Under the pieces are notes generated by a model. That model saw nothing but the letters and a program-made list of their open reading frames with translations, did no database searches and had not been told where the DNA came from. 25,122 nt of DNA, taken from contig JAQUNY010000007.1 in NCBI GenBank assembly GCA_028717405.1, positions 1 to 25,122 of the forward strand. The letters are read 5' to 3'. This document shows, piece by piece, positions 16,023 to 23,158 of the stretch. Position numbers and translations under genes: made by a program. Position 1 is the stretch's first letter. Every line of letters begins with the position of its first letter. The DNA comes from Eubacteriales bacterium (GTDB taxonomy: Bacteria > Bacillota > Clostridia > JAQUNY01).

Positions 16023-17468
16023 TTACTTCTTTAATTCTGCAGCTTTTCTCTTTACATCGTCGATATCTCCAGCCATGTAAAATGCTGCTTCAGGCAACTC
16101 ATCAACTTCCCCGTCAATGATTGCCTTAAACGACCTTATTGTATCGGCTACAGTAACATAGCAACCAGGTATCCCGCTGAATACCTCTGCTACAAACATC
16201 GGCTGTGAAAGGAACCTCTGGATTCGCCTTGCTCTGTGCACAGTAAGCCTGTCCTCCTCCGAGAGCTCGTCCATGCCCAGGATGGCGATAATATCCTGCA
16301 GTTCGCTATAGCGCTGAAGCGCGCTTTGTACTGCAAGAGCCGTATCATAATGTTCCCGGCCGATTATCAGTGGGTCCAGCAGCCGCGAAGATGAATCCAG
16401 GGGGCTGACTGACGGATATATACCCATTTCTGCGATTTTGCGCGACAGGACCGTTGTGGCGTCCAGGTGCGAAAAAACAGCCGCCGGGGCAGGATCCGTA
16501 AGATCGTCGGCAGGTACATATATGGCCTGCACCGACGTAATTGAACCTGCCTTTGTGGATGTTATCCTTTCTTCAAGAGAACCGATTTCAGCAGCCAGCG
16601 TGGGCTGATAACCGACAGCCGAAGGCATGCGCCCCAGAAGGGCTGAAACCTCTGCTCCAGCCTGTATGTAGCGGAAAATATTGTCTATAAACAGAAGTAC
16701 ATCCTGCTTATTATTGTCTCTGAAATATTCGGCAACCGTCAGGCCGGTAAGTGCCACTCTCATGCGTGCTCCGGGCGGTTCATTCATCTGTCCGAACACA
16801 AGCGCCGTGTTCGCTATAACCCCAGACTTGTTCATTTCCATTAGCAGCTCATTCCCTTCGCGGCTTCGTTCACCAACACCGGTGAAGACAGAATAGCTGC
16901 CGTGTCTGGTCGCGATATTATGGATAAGCTCAAGTATCAATACTGTTTTTCCCACACCCGCACCGCCAAAAAGCCCTATTTTACCGCCTCTTGCATACGG
17001 GTCCAGCAGATCGATCACTTTTATGCCTGTTTCAAATATTTCACCTGCCTGGTGCTGTTCTAAAAACGAGGGCGGCCGGCGGTGTATTGGCAGCTTTTTT
17101 TCCGCGACAATATCCCCCCTGCCATCAATCGGCCTTCCCAGAACATCTATTGTCCTTGAAAGCATGCACTTTCCTACCGGTATCATAACGGGTTCCCCCG
17201 TGTTTTCCACTGGCAGCCCCCTGCTCAGCCCTTCTGTCCCCTCAAGCGCAATACATCTTGCATAATCGCCGTAATGATGCGCGACTTCTGCTGCCACACG
17301 CCTGTCGCCATCGATAATATATAGCAGGGTGTTAATCGGCGGGATCCCACCTTCAGGGAACTTTATATCAAGCACCGGTCCCCTTACGCTGACAACTGTG
17401 CCCCCCGTATTGCCGGCTTTTCCGGTATTGCCTGCATTGTCGGTTTTTCTGCTGCCTGCAGAGCTCAT
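16023..17468 (-). CDS. atpD: ATP synthase F1 beta subunit
   Basis: 481-aa catalytic subunit. Walker A GGAGVGKT is at 168-175, the catalytic glutamate E200 lies in GVGERSREGNELLMEM, Walker B LLFID at 258-262 and the DELSEED loop at 400-406. The sequence around 268-290 (IQAGAEVSALLGRMPSAVGY) is the invariant family block, with Tyr267 in place of the common Phe. The first 20 residues are an extra low-complexity segment containing two near-copies of AGNTG; in most beta subunits the first strand begins within a few residues of the start. The start is firm: ATG overlaps the atpG stop as ATGA and has GGAGG 6-7 nt upstream. Three alpha and three beta subunits form the F1 head. Confidence 0.97.
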   Translation of the reverse strand: MSSAGSRKTDNAGNTGKAGNTGGTVVSVRGPVLDIKFPEGGIPPINTLLYIIDGDRRVAAEVAHHYGDYARCIALEGTEGLSRGLPVENTGEPVMIPVGKCMLSRTIDVLGRPIDGRGDIVAEKKLPIHRRPPSFLEQHQAGEIFETGIKVIDLLDPYARGGKIGLFGGAGVGKTVLILELIHNIATRHGSYSVFTGVGERSREGNELLMEMNKSGVIANTALVFGQMNEPPGARMRVALTGLTVAEYFRDNNKQDVLLFIDNIFRYIQAGAEVSALLGRMPSAVGYQPTLAAEIGSLEERITSTKAGSITSVQAIYVPADDLTDPAPAAVFSHLDATTVLSRKIAEMGIYPSVSPLDSSSRLLDPLIIGREHYDTALAVQSALQRYSELQDIIAILGMDELSEEDRLTVHRARRIQRFLSQPMFVAEVFSGIPGCYVTVADTIRSFKAIIDGEVDELPEAAFYMAGDIDDVKRKAAELKK

Positions 17469-18571
17469 AATGTCCCTCCGAATTCGTGTCCGGGGCCGGG
17501 GCCAAGGTCAGGGCCAGGGCCGGCATCAGGGCCAATATCGGAACCGGAGCCGGGGCTATGGCCGGAGCCGCGACCGGAGCCACAACCGGGGCCAATTCCC
17601 GCACCGGAATCAATTCCAGCCCTGTATTCCATTCCCGAGACTAATTTGTATCCTGCTTCCAATCCTGGTCCATATCCTGATCCGGAACTAAATCCTAACC
17701 TGCAACAGGCCGGGATGCCTGAGATAATCTCGGATATTTCTCTTGTTATTTCCGCCTGTCTGGCATGGTTCATTTCCATTTTCATTTCTGCAAGCATTTC
17801 GTCCGCATTATCGGTGGAAGCCTCCATCGCCATCATTCTGGCAAAATGCTCGCTTTCGTAAGACTGCACCAATATTGAATAAACAAGGCCTACGAGATAG
17901 TGAGGCACTATAGATTCAAATACTTCCTCAACAGTCGGATGGTAAAGCAGCTTATCCGCCGCCTTATGCAATATCTCAGCATCCAGAAAATCTTCCTTCA
18001 AAACAGGCAGGAGCCTTAATACAGTGGGTTTGAGCACATTTTTATCTCCAAGCAGCGTATACACGGCATATATTTCATCAAGGTGTTTCCCGCGGAATAA
18101 CCTGCACATTTCAGCAGTAATTTCGCGCGCATTCCTCAGGTTCGGATCATAAAGTATATGAATATAGCTTGTATCCGGCTTCATGCCCATCCTGTAGAAA
18201 AATTCGCTTGCAATGTGCCCAATTGTATATATGCTGAGCTTCCTGTACACGTTTTTTTTAATCGTGTCCTCCGCCAGCTTAAGGATTTCCGTATTATACG
18301 ATCCGCAAAGCCCTTTATCTCCTGCTATCACCAGATAGGCTACCTGTTTTCCCGGATGCTGGCGAAAATATGGATTCTGCAGACTGTCGCCGGAGTTTTC
18401 AATTATGAATCGTATGTTGGACCTGACACGCTGAAAATAAAGCTTATTGGATTCGTTCAACCGCAAAGCCCGTTTAGTCCTTGAAGATGAAATCAGGTAC
18501 ATGGCCCTTGTGATTTTCCGTGTGTCCTGTACTACCTTTATGTGATGATTTATCTCTTCAACAGAATTCAT
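17465..18571 (-). CDS. atpG: ATP synthase F1 gamma subunit with Gly-rich C-terminal extension
   Basis: 368 aa against about 285-295 for typical gamma. Residues 1-287 are a complete gamma: N-terminal helix SVEEINHHIKVVQDTRKITR, central AYLVIAGDKGLCGSYN at 78-93, and C-terminal helix NHARQAEITREISEIISG. After that comes an extra tail (288-368) rich in Gly, Pro, Ser and Asp, ending in GPGPDLGPGPGHEFGGTL, encoded by a 6-bp-periodic repeat. The start is ATG 18571, overlapping the atpA stop as ATGA with GGAGAG 5 nt upstream; an ATG at 18604 in the same frame lies inside atpA and is rejected. Gamma is the rotating shaft, with its C-terminal helix inside the alpha3beta3 barrel, so the tail placement is odd. 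Confidence 0.96.
   Translation of the reverse strand: MNSVEEINHHIKVVQDTRKITRAMYLISSSRTKRALRLNESNKLYFQRVRSNIRFIIENSGDSLQNPYFRQHPGKQVAYLVIAGDKGLCGSYNTEILKLAEDTIKKNVYRKLSIYTIGHIASEFFYRMGMKPDTSYIHILYDPNLRNAREITAEMCRLFRGKHLDEIYAVYTLLGDKNVLKPTVLRLLPVLKEDFLDAEILHKAADKLLYHPTVEEVFESIVPHYLVGLVYSILVQSYESEHFARMMAMEASTDNADEMLAEMKMEMNHARQAEITREISEIISGIPACCRLGFSSGSGYGPGLEAGYKLVSGMEYRAGIDSGAGIGPGCGSGRGSGHSPGSGSDIGPDAGPGPDLGPGPGHEFGGTL
17471..17690 (-). repeat. degenerate 6-bp-periodic minisatellite in the atpG 3' end
   Basis: GC-rich repeats based on GGC/GGG-CC(G/A/T) units (GGGCCC-GGC-like hexamers and dodecamers encoding GPG, GSG and GPD) fill the last part of atpG. The clearest stretch is 17491-17610. 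The GC content is plainly higher than that of the neighbouring coding sequence. The left part (about 17615-17690) is more degenerate and encodes SGSGYGPGLEAGYKLVSG. Confidence 0.8.
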
Positions 18572-20094
18572 TTTAACTCTCCGATATCCTGAGCTGCGAT
18601 CCATTTCCCAAGGCTTCCGGTGATCTGCTTTTGCAGCGGATCACTTAATCCGTCCTCTTCCCTTATAGCCCTGAGTATTTCCGGATAATGCAAAAGCAGG
18701 TACCGCGGGAATTGTTCCTTGAATGTATTGAATTGTTCCCGGGGCATTCCTGGCGGAAGCAGCTTTTTCGTAACAATATAAAGCAATATTATTTGGACGG
18801 GCATCTCCATCGGCTCATTATTGCGTTGTTTAAGAAGCTCAGTGAGTGTGTTGCCGTACTGCAGCAATTCCTGTGTGGACGCATCCATCTCTGATGAAAA
18901 CTGGGAAAACACCTGCATTTCTCTGTATTGAGCCAGTTCCAGCCGCAGTTGCCCGCTGACCTGTTGCATTGCCCTGCTTTGCGCTGCTCCTCCCACACGT
19001 GATACAGACAACCCGCTGTTTACCGCCGGCCGGATATTCGCATTGAAAAGGTCTGTTTCCAAATATATCTGTCCATCCGTTATCGAGATGGCATTTGTAG
19101 GAATATATGCCGAAATGTCTCCGGCCTGTGTTTCGATAATCGGCAATGCTGTGATTGACCCATTCCCAAGATCATTGTTTAAATGGGCGGCTCTTTCAAG
19201 CAGTCTGGAGTGGAGATAAAAAGCATCTCCAGGGTAAGCCTCGCGTCCGGGAGGCCTCCTCAGCAACAGTGACATTGCGCGGTATGCTGTGGCATGCCTG
19301 GTAAGATCGTCATAAACTATAAGCGCGTCTCTTCCGGCATACATAAAATACTCGGCCATGGCTGACCCCGAATACGGCGCAATAAACTGCAGCGTGGCGG
19401 AATCGGCGGCTGTTGAACATATCACTGTTGTGTATTTCATTGCTCCTGCTTTTTCAAGCATATTGATTATCCTGGATATCCCGGATGCTTTTTGTCCTAT
19501 GGCAACATAAAAACAGACTATGTCTTTATCTTTCTGATTAAGTATTGTATCTATTGCTATAGCAGTCTTGCCGGTCTGCCTGTCCCCGATTATGAGCTCA
19601 CGCTGGCCTCTGCCTATGGGAACAATTGCGTCTATGATCATCAGGCCGGTCTCCATGGAAGCATTCACAGGCTGCCTGTCGGTTATCCCCGGTGCATCTG
19701 CTTCAACAGAGCGATATCCTGAAGGATGTATCCTTCCTTTTCCGTCCAGAGGTAATCCCAGCGGGTTCACCACGCGGCCTGTCAGCCCTTCTCCGACGGG
19801 GACCTTAAGGACCTGTCCGGTCCCGTAAGCCTTCATTCCGGCAGAAACAACAGCATCATCTCCAAGCAGTGAAACGCCGACCGAGTCCTCTACCAGATCC
19901 ATTGCAACCCCATAACCGCCGCCGTCAAATTCGAGCAGCTCGTTCAGCCTGCAGCCCCGGAGACCATCAAGCCGCGCCATGCCGTCGCCTATGCTGAGCA
20001 CAGTGCCGGAGGAACGTGAAAGTCTGTTTGTTTCAGGCGCATATTGGTCGAGCCTGCCGCGGAGCTCCTGTCCGATGGTCTTCCAGTCAAACAA
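18568..20094 (-). CDS. atpA: ATP synthase F1 alpha subunit
   Basis: 508 aa, the usual size. Walker A GDRQTGKTA is at 170-178 and the arginine finger R366 lies in SGLSVSRVGGAAQ, which reaches into the beta catalytic site. The block RDALIVYDDLTRHATAYR (255-272) is the family signature. The N-terminal helix (FDWKTIGQELRGRLDQYAP) that normally binds delta is present. The start codon is TTG at 20094, just 2 nt after the atpH stop, with GAGGGG 8 nt upstream; no ATG is available nearby in frame. Alpha subunits are regulatory and structural, alternating with beta in the F1 head. It overlaps atpG by 4 nt downstream. Confidence 0.97.
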   Translation of the reverse strand: MFDWKTIGQELRGRLDQYAPETNRLSRSSGTVLSIGDGMARLDGLRGCRLNELLEFDGGGYGVAMDLVEDSVGVSLLGDDAVVSAGMKAYGTGQVLKVPVGEGLTGRVVNPLGLPLDGKGRIHPSGYRSVEADAPGITDRQPVNASMETGLMIIDAIVPIGRGQRELIIGDRQTGKTAIAIDTILNQKDKDIVCFYVAIGQKASGISRIINMLEKAGAMKYTTVICSTAADSATLQFIAPYSGSAMAEYFMYAGRDALIVYDDLTRHATAYRAMSLLLRRPPGREAYPGDAFYLHSRLLERAAHLNNDLGNGSITALPIIETQAGDISAYIPTNAISITDGQIYLETDLFNANIRPAVNSGLSVSRVGGAAQSRAMQQVSGQLRLELAQYREMQVFSQFSSEMDASTQELLQYGNTLTELLKQRNNEPMEMPVQIILLYIVTKKLLPPGMPREQFNTFKEQFPRYLLLHYPEILRAIREEDGLSDPLQKQITGSLGKWIAAQDIGELK

Positions 20095-20096
20095 TT

Positions 20097-20324
20097 TTAA
20101 GGCCCCTCGCTTTTCATTATTTTCACGATTTTGCCCAGTTTCCCGCGCAGGCTTCCGTCATATAGGGTGCCGTCTATTTCTACACATATGCCTCCCAGCA
20201 GTGAAGGGTCCGGCTTTAATTCAAAAACCACTTCTGTACCATATATTTGGCCGAATACGGAGCTGATTTTTTTTATTGTTGAATCATCAGGCTGTTTTGC
20301 CGCAATAATAGATCCTTTAATCAT
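20097..20324 (-). CDS. atpH: ATP synthase delta subunit, C-terminal domain only
   Basis: Only 75 aa, where delta subunits are normally about 175-185 aa. The whole protein aligns by eye with the C-terminal domain of delta/OSCP: an initial strand (MIKGSIIAAKQPDD), a helix (STIKKISSVFGQIYG), a strand (EVVFELKPDPSLLGGICVEI) and the hallmark GTLYDGSLRGKLGKI. The N-terminal six-helix domain, which normally caps F1 by binding the alpha N-termini, is absent. ATG at 20324 overlaps the end of atpF by 8 nt with AGGAAGG upstream; a TTG at 20375 in frame gives 17 more residues of no delta character. There is no room for the missing domain because atpF is complete and of normal length. Confidence 0.88.
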   Translation of the reverse strand: MIKGSIIAAKQPDDSTIKKISSVFGQIYGTEVVFELKPDPSLLGGICVEIDGTLYDGSLRGKLGKIVKIMKSEGP

Positions 20325-20829
20325 TGTCCTTCCTTGTTTCGCCTTTATGTCTAACTTCTGACAAAAATTTTTCAATTATATTCCTGTTGTCTTCGGCATT
20401 CACTTCCCTCTCCAGGATTTTTGCAGCTATTGCAACTGCCAACCCTGCAGCTTCAGCCTCCATCGACTCACGCGTTTCTTTCATTATGCGGCCGGCTTCA
20501 TCATGAGCCCTGCTGATAATTTGTTCTGCCTTATTCTCGGCGTCGCTTATTATGGCACCGGCATTTTTTTGCGCCTGGACAGCACTTTTTTCGATTGTAT
20601 CCACAGCATTCCTGTCAGCATCAAGAGTCTTAATACGGCTTTCTGAAAGTGCCTTTTCAGACTCATTTTTTATTTCTTGCGCTTCATTAAGCTGAGCTGC
20701 GATCCTTTCGCTCCTGCCGGTCATAAATTTTCTTACCGGTTTATACAGCAGAAAATATACGGCAACAAAAAGAATAGCCGCATTTATCATGTGCAGTATT
20801 ATTGATGTCGGATTCAGTATGTTTTCCAT
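20317..20829 (-). CDS. atpF: ATP synthase Fo b subunit
   Basis: 170 aa, normal length for a b subunit. One membrane helix at about 10-29 (IILHMINAAILFVAVYFLLYKPV) is followed by a long charged helix with heptad-like spacing (ERIAAQLNEAQEIKNESEKAL onward) and ends in IAAKILEREVNAEDNRNIIEKFLSEV, the part that meets delta. Two b subunits form the outer stalk. There is no delta-like domain fused to its C-terminus, which matters because the separate delta is truncated. The ATG at 20829 has GGGGG 7 nt upstream; its 3' end overlaps atpH by 8 nt, so the two are translationally coupled. Confidence 0.95.
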   Translation of the reverse strand: MENILNPTSIILHMINAAILFVAVYFLLYKPVRKFMTGRSERIAAQLNEAQEIKNESEKALSESRIKTLDADRNAVDTIEKSAVQAQKNAGAIISDAENKAEQIISRAHDEAGRIMKETRESMEAEAAGLAVAIAAKILEREVNAEDNRNIIEKFLSEVRHKGETRKDND

Positions 20830-20844
20830 GCGTTATCCCCCGTC

Positions 20845-21087
20845 TCAGGAAACTGTCGGAGCCAGGACAAAAATCAGCAGAATAGCCACCAGCAAAGCAA
20901 ATATAGCTATTGTCTCCATCATAATAAGCCCGAAAGTAAACGAGGTGTTTATTTTCCCCGACGCTTCCGGTTGTCTTGCTATTGCGTCAACAGCCCTGCT
21001 TGTGGCAAGTCCCATCCCTATTGCGGAAGCTGCTCCGCATAATACGGCTATTGCCGAAGCTATGGCAATTATTCCGATTGCACTCAT
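20845..21087 (-). CDS. atpE: ATP synthase Fo c subunit
   Basis: 80-aa hairpin of two membrane helices joined by the polar loop ARQPEASG (37-44). The ion-binding carboxylate is E58 in FGLIMMETIAIFALL. Lined up on the RQP motif with the well-studied Na+-binding c subunit of Ilyobacter, the ligand positions Q32, V63, S66 and Y70 become M25, M56, T59 and F63. The loss of the Gln and the Tyr hydroxyl points to H+ rather than Na+ as coupling ion, although Thr59 next to the carboxylate is kept. The ATG has GGAGG 8 nt upstream. The gap to atpB (191 bp) is long and shows no feature. Confidence 0.96.
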   Translation of the reverse strand: MSAIGIIAIASAIAVLCGAASAIGMGLATSRAVDAIARQPEASGKINTSFTFGLIMMETIAIFALLVAILLIFVLAPTVS

Positions 21088-21278
21088 TTATCTTCCCTCC
21101 GGTTCGTATTCATACAAGCTGCTTAAATCACCTATATCGCCCGCATTACTCAAATTGCCCAAACTATTTAACCATATAAACAACAAAAACTTAACCACCT
21201 GCCTGTGATTTCCCCACGACCTATCCGATAAACCTTTTCAATTCAGTGTAACCGGCTTTACTGCTCACCGGGCCTGTT

Positions 21279-21947
21279 CTATTCCTGCTCAACAGCCTCA
21301 CCTGCGAATGTCAGGGAAAGCATTGCGAATATGAATACCTGTATCCCGATATGAAGCACATTGAAATACGAGGCAAGTATCGCAGGTACTACAAGCGGGA
21401 AAACCATGTAAACCAGCTGCATTATGACGCCGCCTACAAAAACATTGGCAAAGAGGCGTATGCCCATTGAAACAGGCGCAACACAATCTGTCAGGATCCT
21501 TATAGGCAAGGCATAGGGAACAGGTGCTGCAAGAGCTTTGATCCTGCCTTTCAGTCCTTTGAACCGAAGTGCCTCAACATTGACCATTATAAATGAGCAA
21601 AGGCCAAGTGCAAATGTGCAGTTAATATCTTCAGTTGCCGGCGGTATCCCAAACAAATCAATAATAGTAGTAAAAAATATGTAAAAAATAAAGGTCAGGG
21701 CAAAGGGGGCTACTGAATCTGCGTGTCTGCCAACCTTGCTGCGGGCAAAATCATATATGCCTTCCACCGCAAACTCAATTACATTCTGAAAGCCATGCGG
21801 GACCTCCTGAAATCTGCCTGCCGCCCTTCTTACAAAAAGCAGGAGAACAATCAGGGCAGCAATGACACACCAGGCGACGACTACAGAAAATCCAACGTTG
21901 ACCCCGAATATCTCAAAAGGTTTTTGATAAATACTGATGTCGAGCAT
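21279..21947 (-). CDS. atpB: ATP synthase Fo a subunit
   Basis: 222-aa polytopic membrane protein that forms the ion half-channels beside the c-ring. The essential arginine is R164 in SMGIRLFANVFVGGVIM, corresponding to aArg210 of E. coli. Other family blocks are VPHGFQNVIEFAVEGIYDF at 49-67 and FEIFG near the N-terminus. The C-terminal segment (NVLHIGIQVFIFAMLSLTFAGEAVE) matches the last helix. The ATG at 21947 has a strong GGGAGGGG upstream. It is the first gene of the operon; no atpI gene precedes it in the window. Confidence 0.96.
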   Translation of the reverse strand: MLDISIYQKPFEIFGVNVGFSVVVAWCVIAALIVLLLFVRRAAGRFQEVPHGFQNVIEFAVEGIYDFARSKVGRHADSVAPFALTFIFYIFFTTIIDLFGIPPATEDINCTFALGLCSFIMVNVEALRFKGLKGRIKALAAPVPYALPIRILTDCVAPVSMGIRLFANVFVGGVIMQLVYMVFPLVVPAILASYFNVLHIGIQVFIFAMLSLTFAGEAVEQE

Positions 21948-22003
21948 CTGCTCCCCTCCCGCGGAATTATGCCTCTGCCCTGCTGCAAATTAAAGACAGG
22001 GAT

Positions 22004-22012
22004 ATTATACCA
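22004..22012 (-). promoter_or_regulatory. extended -10 promoter of the atp operon
   Basis: Minus-strand TGGTATAAT (22012-22004) is a perfect -10 with an extended TG element. It lies about 57 nt before the atpB start, giving a leader of roughly 50 nt. The -35 region is poor, as often seen with extended -10 promoters. Other parts of the 21948-22109 gap show no clear element. Confidence 0.6.
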
Positions 22013-22109
22013 CAGAGACTTGTATGAATTAAACTGCAGCGCTTCACAAATTGCACGTTTTAAACAACGTAGCCCTCTTTACACAGTTATCTCAACACAA
22101 TGCAGCCCT

Positions 22110-22439
22110 TCAGAATTTTTTAAACGCAAAAAAGACTGCCCCGAGAAGCAACATGAAAGAGACTGCATAATTCCATCTGAAAGCTTCTTTCAGGTACAGC
22201 AGGGAGAAAAATGCGAATACAGTGAGACTGATCACTTCCTGTATCATTTTCAACTGTGCGGCAGAGAAATAATTACTCCCTATCCTGTTAGCCGGCACCT
22301 GAAAACAATACTCAAAAAATGCTATCAGCCAGCTTGTCAGAATAACTAAGGGAAGCGCTGTCTGCTTGTATTTCAGGTGCCCATACCAGGCGAATGTCAT
22401 AAATATGTTCGAAATGATAAGCAATATTACCGTAAGCAT
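22110..22439 (-). CDS. DMT-like small membrane protein, DUF486 family
   Basis: 109-aa protein with four predicted membrane helices, matching the DUF486 family (PF04342): it has the conserved IISNIFMTFAWYGHLKYK start, the central SWLIAFFEYCFQVPANRIG and the LKMIQEVISLTVFAFFSLLYLKE region. The family is distantly like one half of a drug/metabolite transporter and its role is not known. ATG at 22439 is chosen because AGAGG/AAAGG lies upstream; a TTG at 22460 would add seven residues. It is the gene just upstream of the atp operon on the same strand, but the operon has its own promoter. Confidence 0.9.
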   Translation of the reverse strand: MLTVILLIISNIFMTFAWYGHLKYKQTALPLVILTSWLIAFFEYCFQVPANRIGSNYFSAAQLKMIQEVISLTVFAFFSLLYLKEAFRWNYAVSFMLLLGAVFFAFKKF

Positions 22440-22471
22440 ATGCCTTTGCCTCTGCTGCAAAAATCAATCAA

Positions 22472-22522
22472 ATAAAAGACCATCAGATTCGGGTTTATAC
22501 CCGAATGCATCCGGTCTTTTAT
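22472..22522. terminator. bipartite hairpin, probable bidirectional terminator
   Basis: A perfect 10-bp outer stem (ATAAAAGACC 22472-22481 with GGTCTTTTAT 22513-22522) encloses an 8-bp inner stem (ATTCGGGT 22487-22494 with ACCCGAAT 22499-22506, loop TTAT), separated by a short internal loop. The flanks give A-runs before and T-runs after the stem on either strand. It lies about 100 nt after the zinc-ribbon gene, so it most likely ends that transcript; it also sits in the leader of the DUF486 gene about 35 nt before its ATG, so a regulatory role is possible. Confidence 0.7.
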
Positions 22523-22619
22523 CTTTGTTCAGAACTCTTTCCAAAACCTGATAGTCCCAAAGAATATTCTCTTACAGGCTACAGGGTTTTCAGTCCTTCA
22601 CCTGTTCAGTCTGCCAGTC

Positions 22620-22853
22620 TTACCACCTGTTGCCGCCACCGCTGCCGTAGCCGCCTCTGCTGCCACCGCCACTGCTATAGCCGCCCCTGCTGCCACCGCT
22701 GCCGTTGTTTCTCTGCTGTTTCCTGGCTCTTCTGCAGTCAGGACACCTTTGTGGCTCATTGTCAAATCCCTTTTCCTTATAAAAAGCCTGTTCGCTTTCA
22801 TTGAAAATGAATTCCGCGTTGCAATCCTTGCATGTTAATACTTTATCTGCCAT
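22620..22853 (-). CDS. zinc-ribbon protein with RGG/GGY tail
   Basis: 77-aa protein. Residues 1-45 form a treble-clef-like zinc ribbon with two CxxC pairs, C8/C11 and C37/C40 (LTCKDCNAEFIF and PQRCPDCRRARK), the pattern of the small zinc-ribbon family (PF13451) common in Clostridia. Residues 46-77 are a basic and then Gly-rich tail with two near-identical GGSRGGYSSGG repeats, resembling RGG boxes that bind RNA. Function is unknown; nucleic-acid binding is inferred. ATG at 22853 is preferred by similarity to family starts (MADK) with GGGGG 9 nt upstream; ATG at 22859 is the alternative. The gene is probably monocistronic, ending at the large hairpin. Confidence 0.85.
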   Translation of the reverse strand: MADKVLTCKDCNAEFIFNESEQAFYKEKGFDNEPQRCPDCRRARKQQRNNGSGGSRGGYSSGGGSRGGYGSGGGNRW

Positions 22854-23158
22854 CTTCATATACCCCCTTTAATTGATTTGGATTATTTGCTCTTAACTTC
22901 CCGCTCTAATAAATTTTAATTAAAGAGAGTTGTATCCGGAAATGAATCCTTGATTTGTGTTATGTTTGATGACTAACGCGCTAATGCTATCACGGCTTCA
23001 CACAATATGCAATAGGTTTTAAAAATTCTTTTACGACGCGTGAATTGCAAAAGTAACATCCAGAGTAGGAGAGGCCAACTGGAATTTACTCTTTCATGAA
23101 AATTACAGATATATCTTTATGCAGCAACATTGTTATTCTCTATTGCAGCAGTGAACTG
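22854..23158. other. non-coding gap of about 305 bp
   Basis: AT-rich stretch between the sugar isomerase gene and the zinc-ribbon gene. It must hold the zinc-ribbon promoter, but no convincing -35/-10 pair is visible. A short stem AGCAG-TTCA-CTGCT at 23145-23158 directly follows the isomerase stop on the minus strand but has no T-run. No RNA gene or longer ORF is seen. Confidence 0.5.

Noticed and set aside
17329..17691. Plus-strand ORF rich in RGRG/QGQG opposite the gamma tail
   Set aside because: It is the antisense reading of the Gly-rich repeat and has no start signal of its own.
18572..18604. Upstream ATG giving gamma 11 extra residues
   Set aside because: It lies inside atpA; the ATGA overlap at 18571 with GGAGAG at 5 nt is the normal coupled start.
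20325..20375. TTG start giving delta 17 extra residues
   Set aside because: The extra residues are an out-of-frame reading of the atpF 3' end with no delta character; even so the N-terminal domain would be missing.
20097..20829. N-type ATPase, in which b is extended and delta absent
   Set aside because: The gene order is the standard B-E-F-H-A-G-D-C and b is 170 aa with no extra domain, so it does not fit the N-ATPase pattern.
20097..20829. Frameshift hiding the delta N-terminal domain
   Set aside because: The sequence just upstream is a complete, normal-length b subunit that overlaps delta by 8 nt, leaving no space for about 100 residues.
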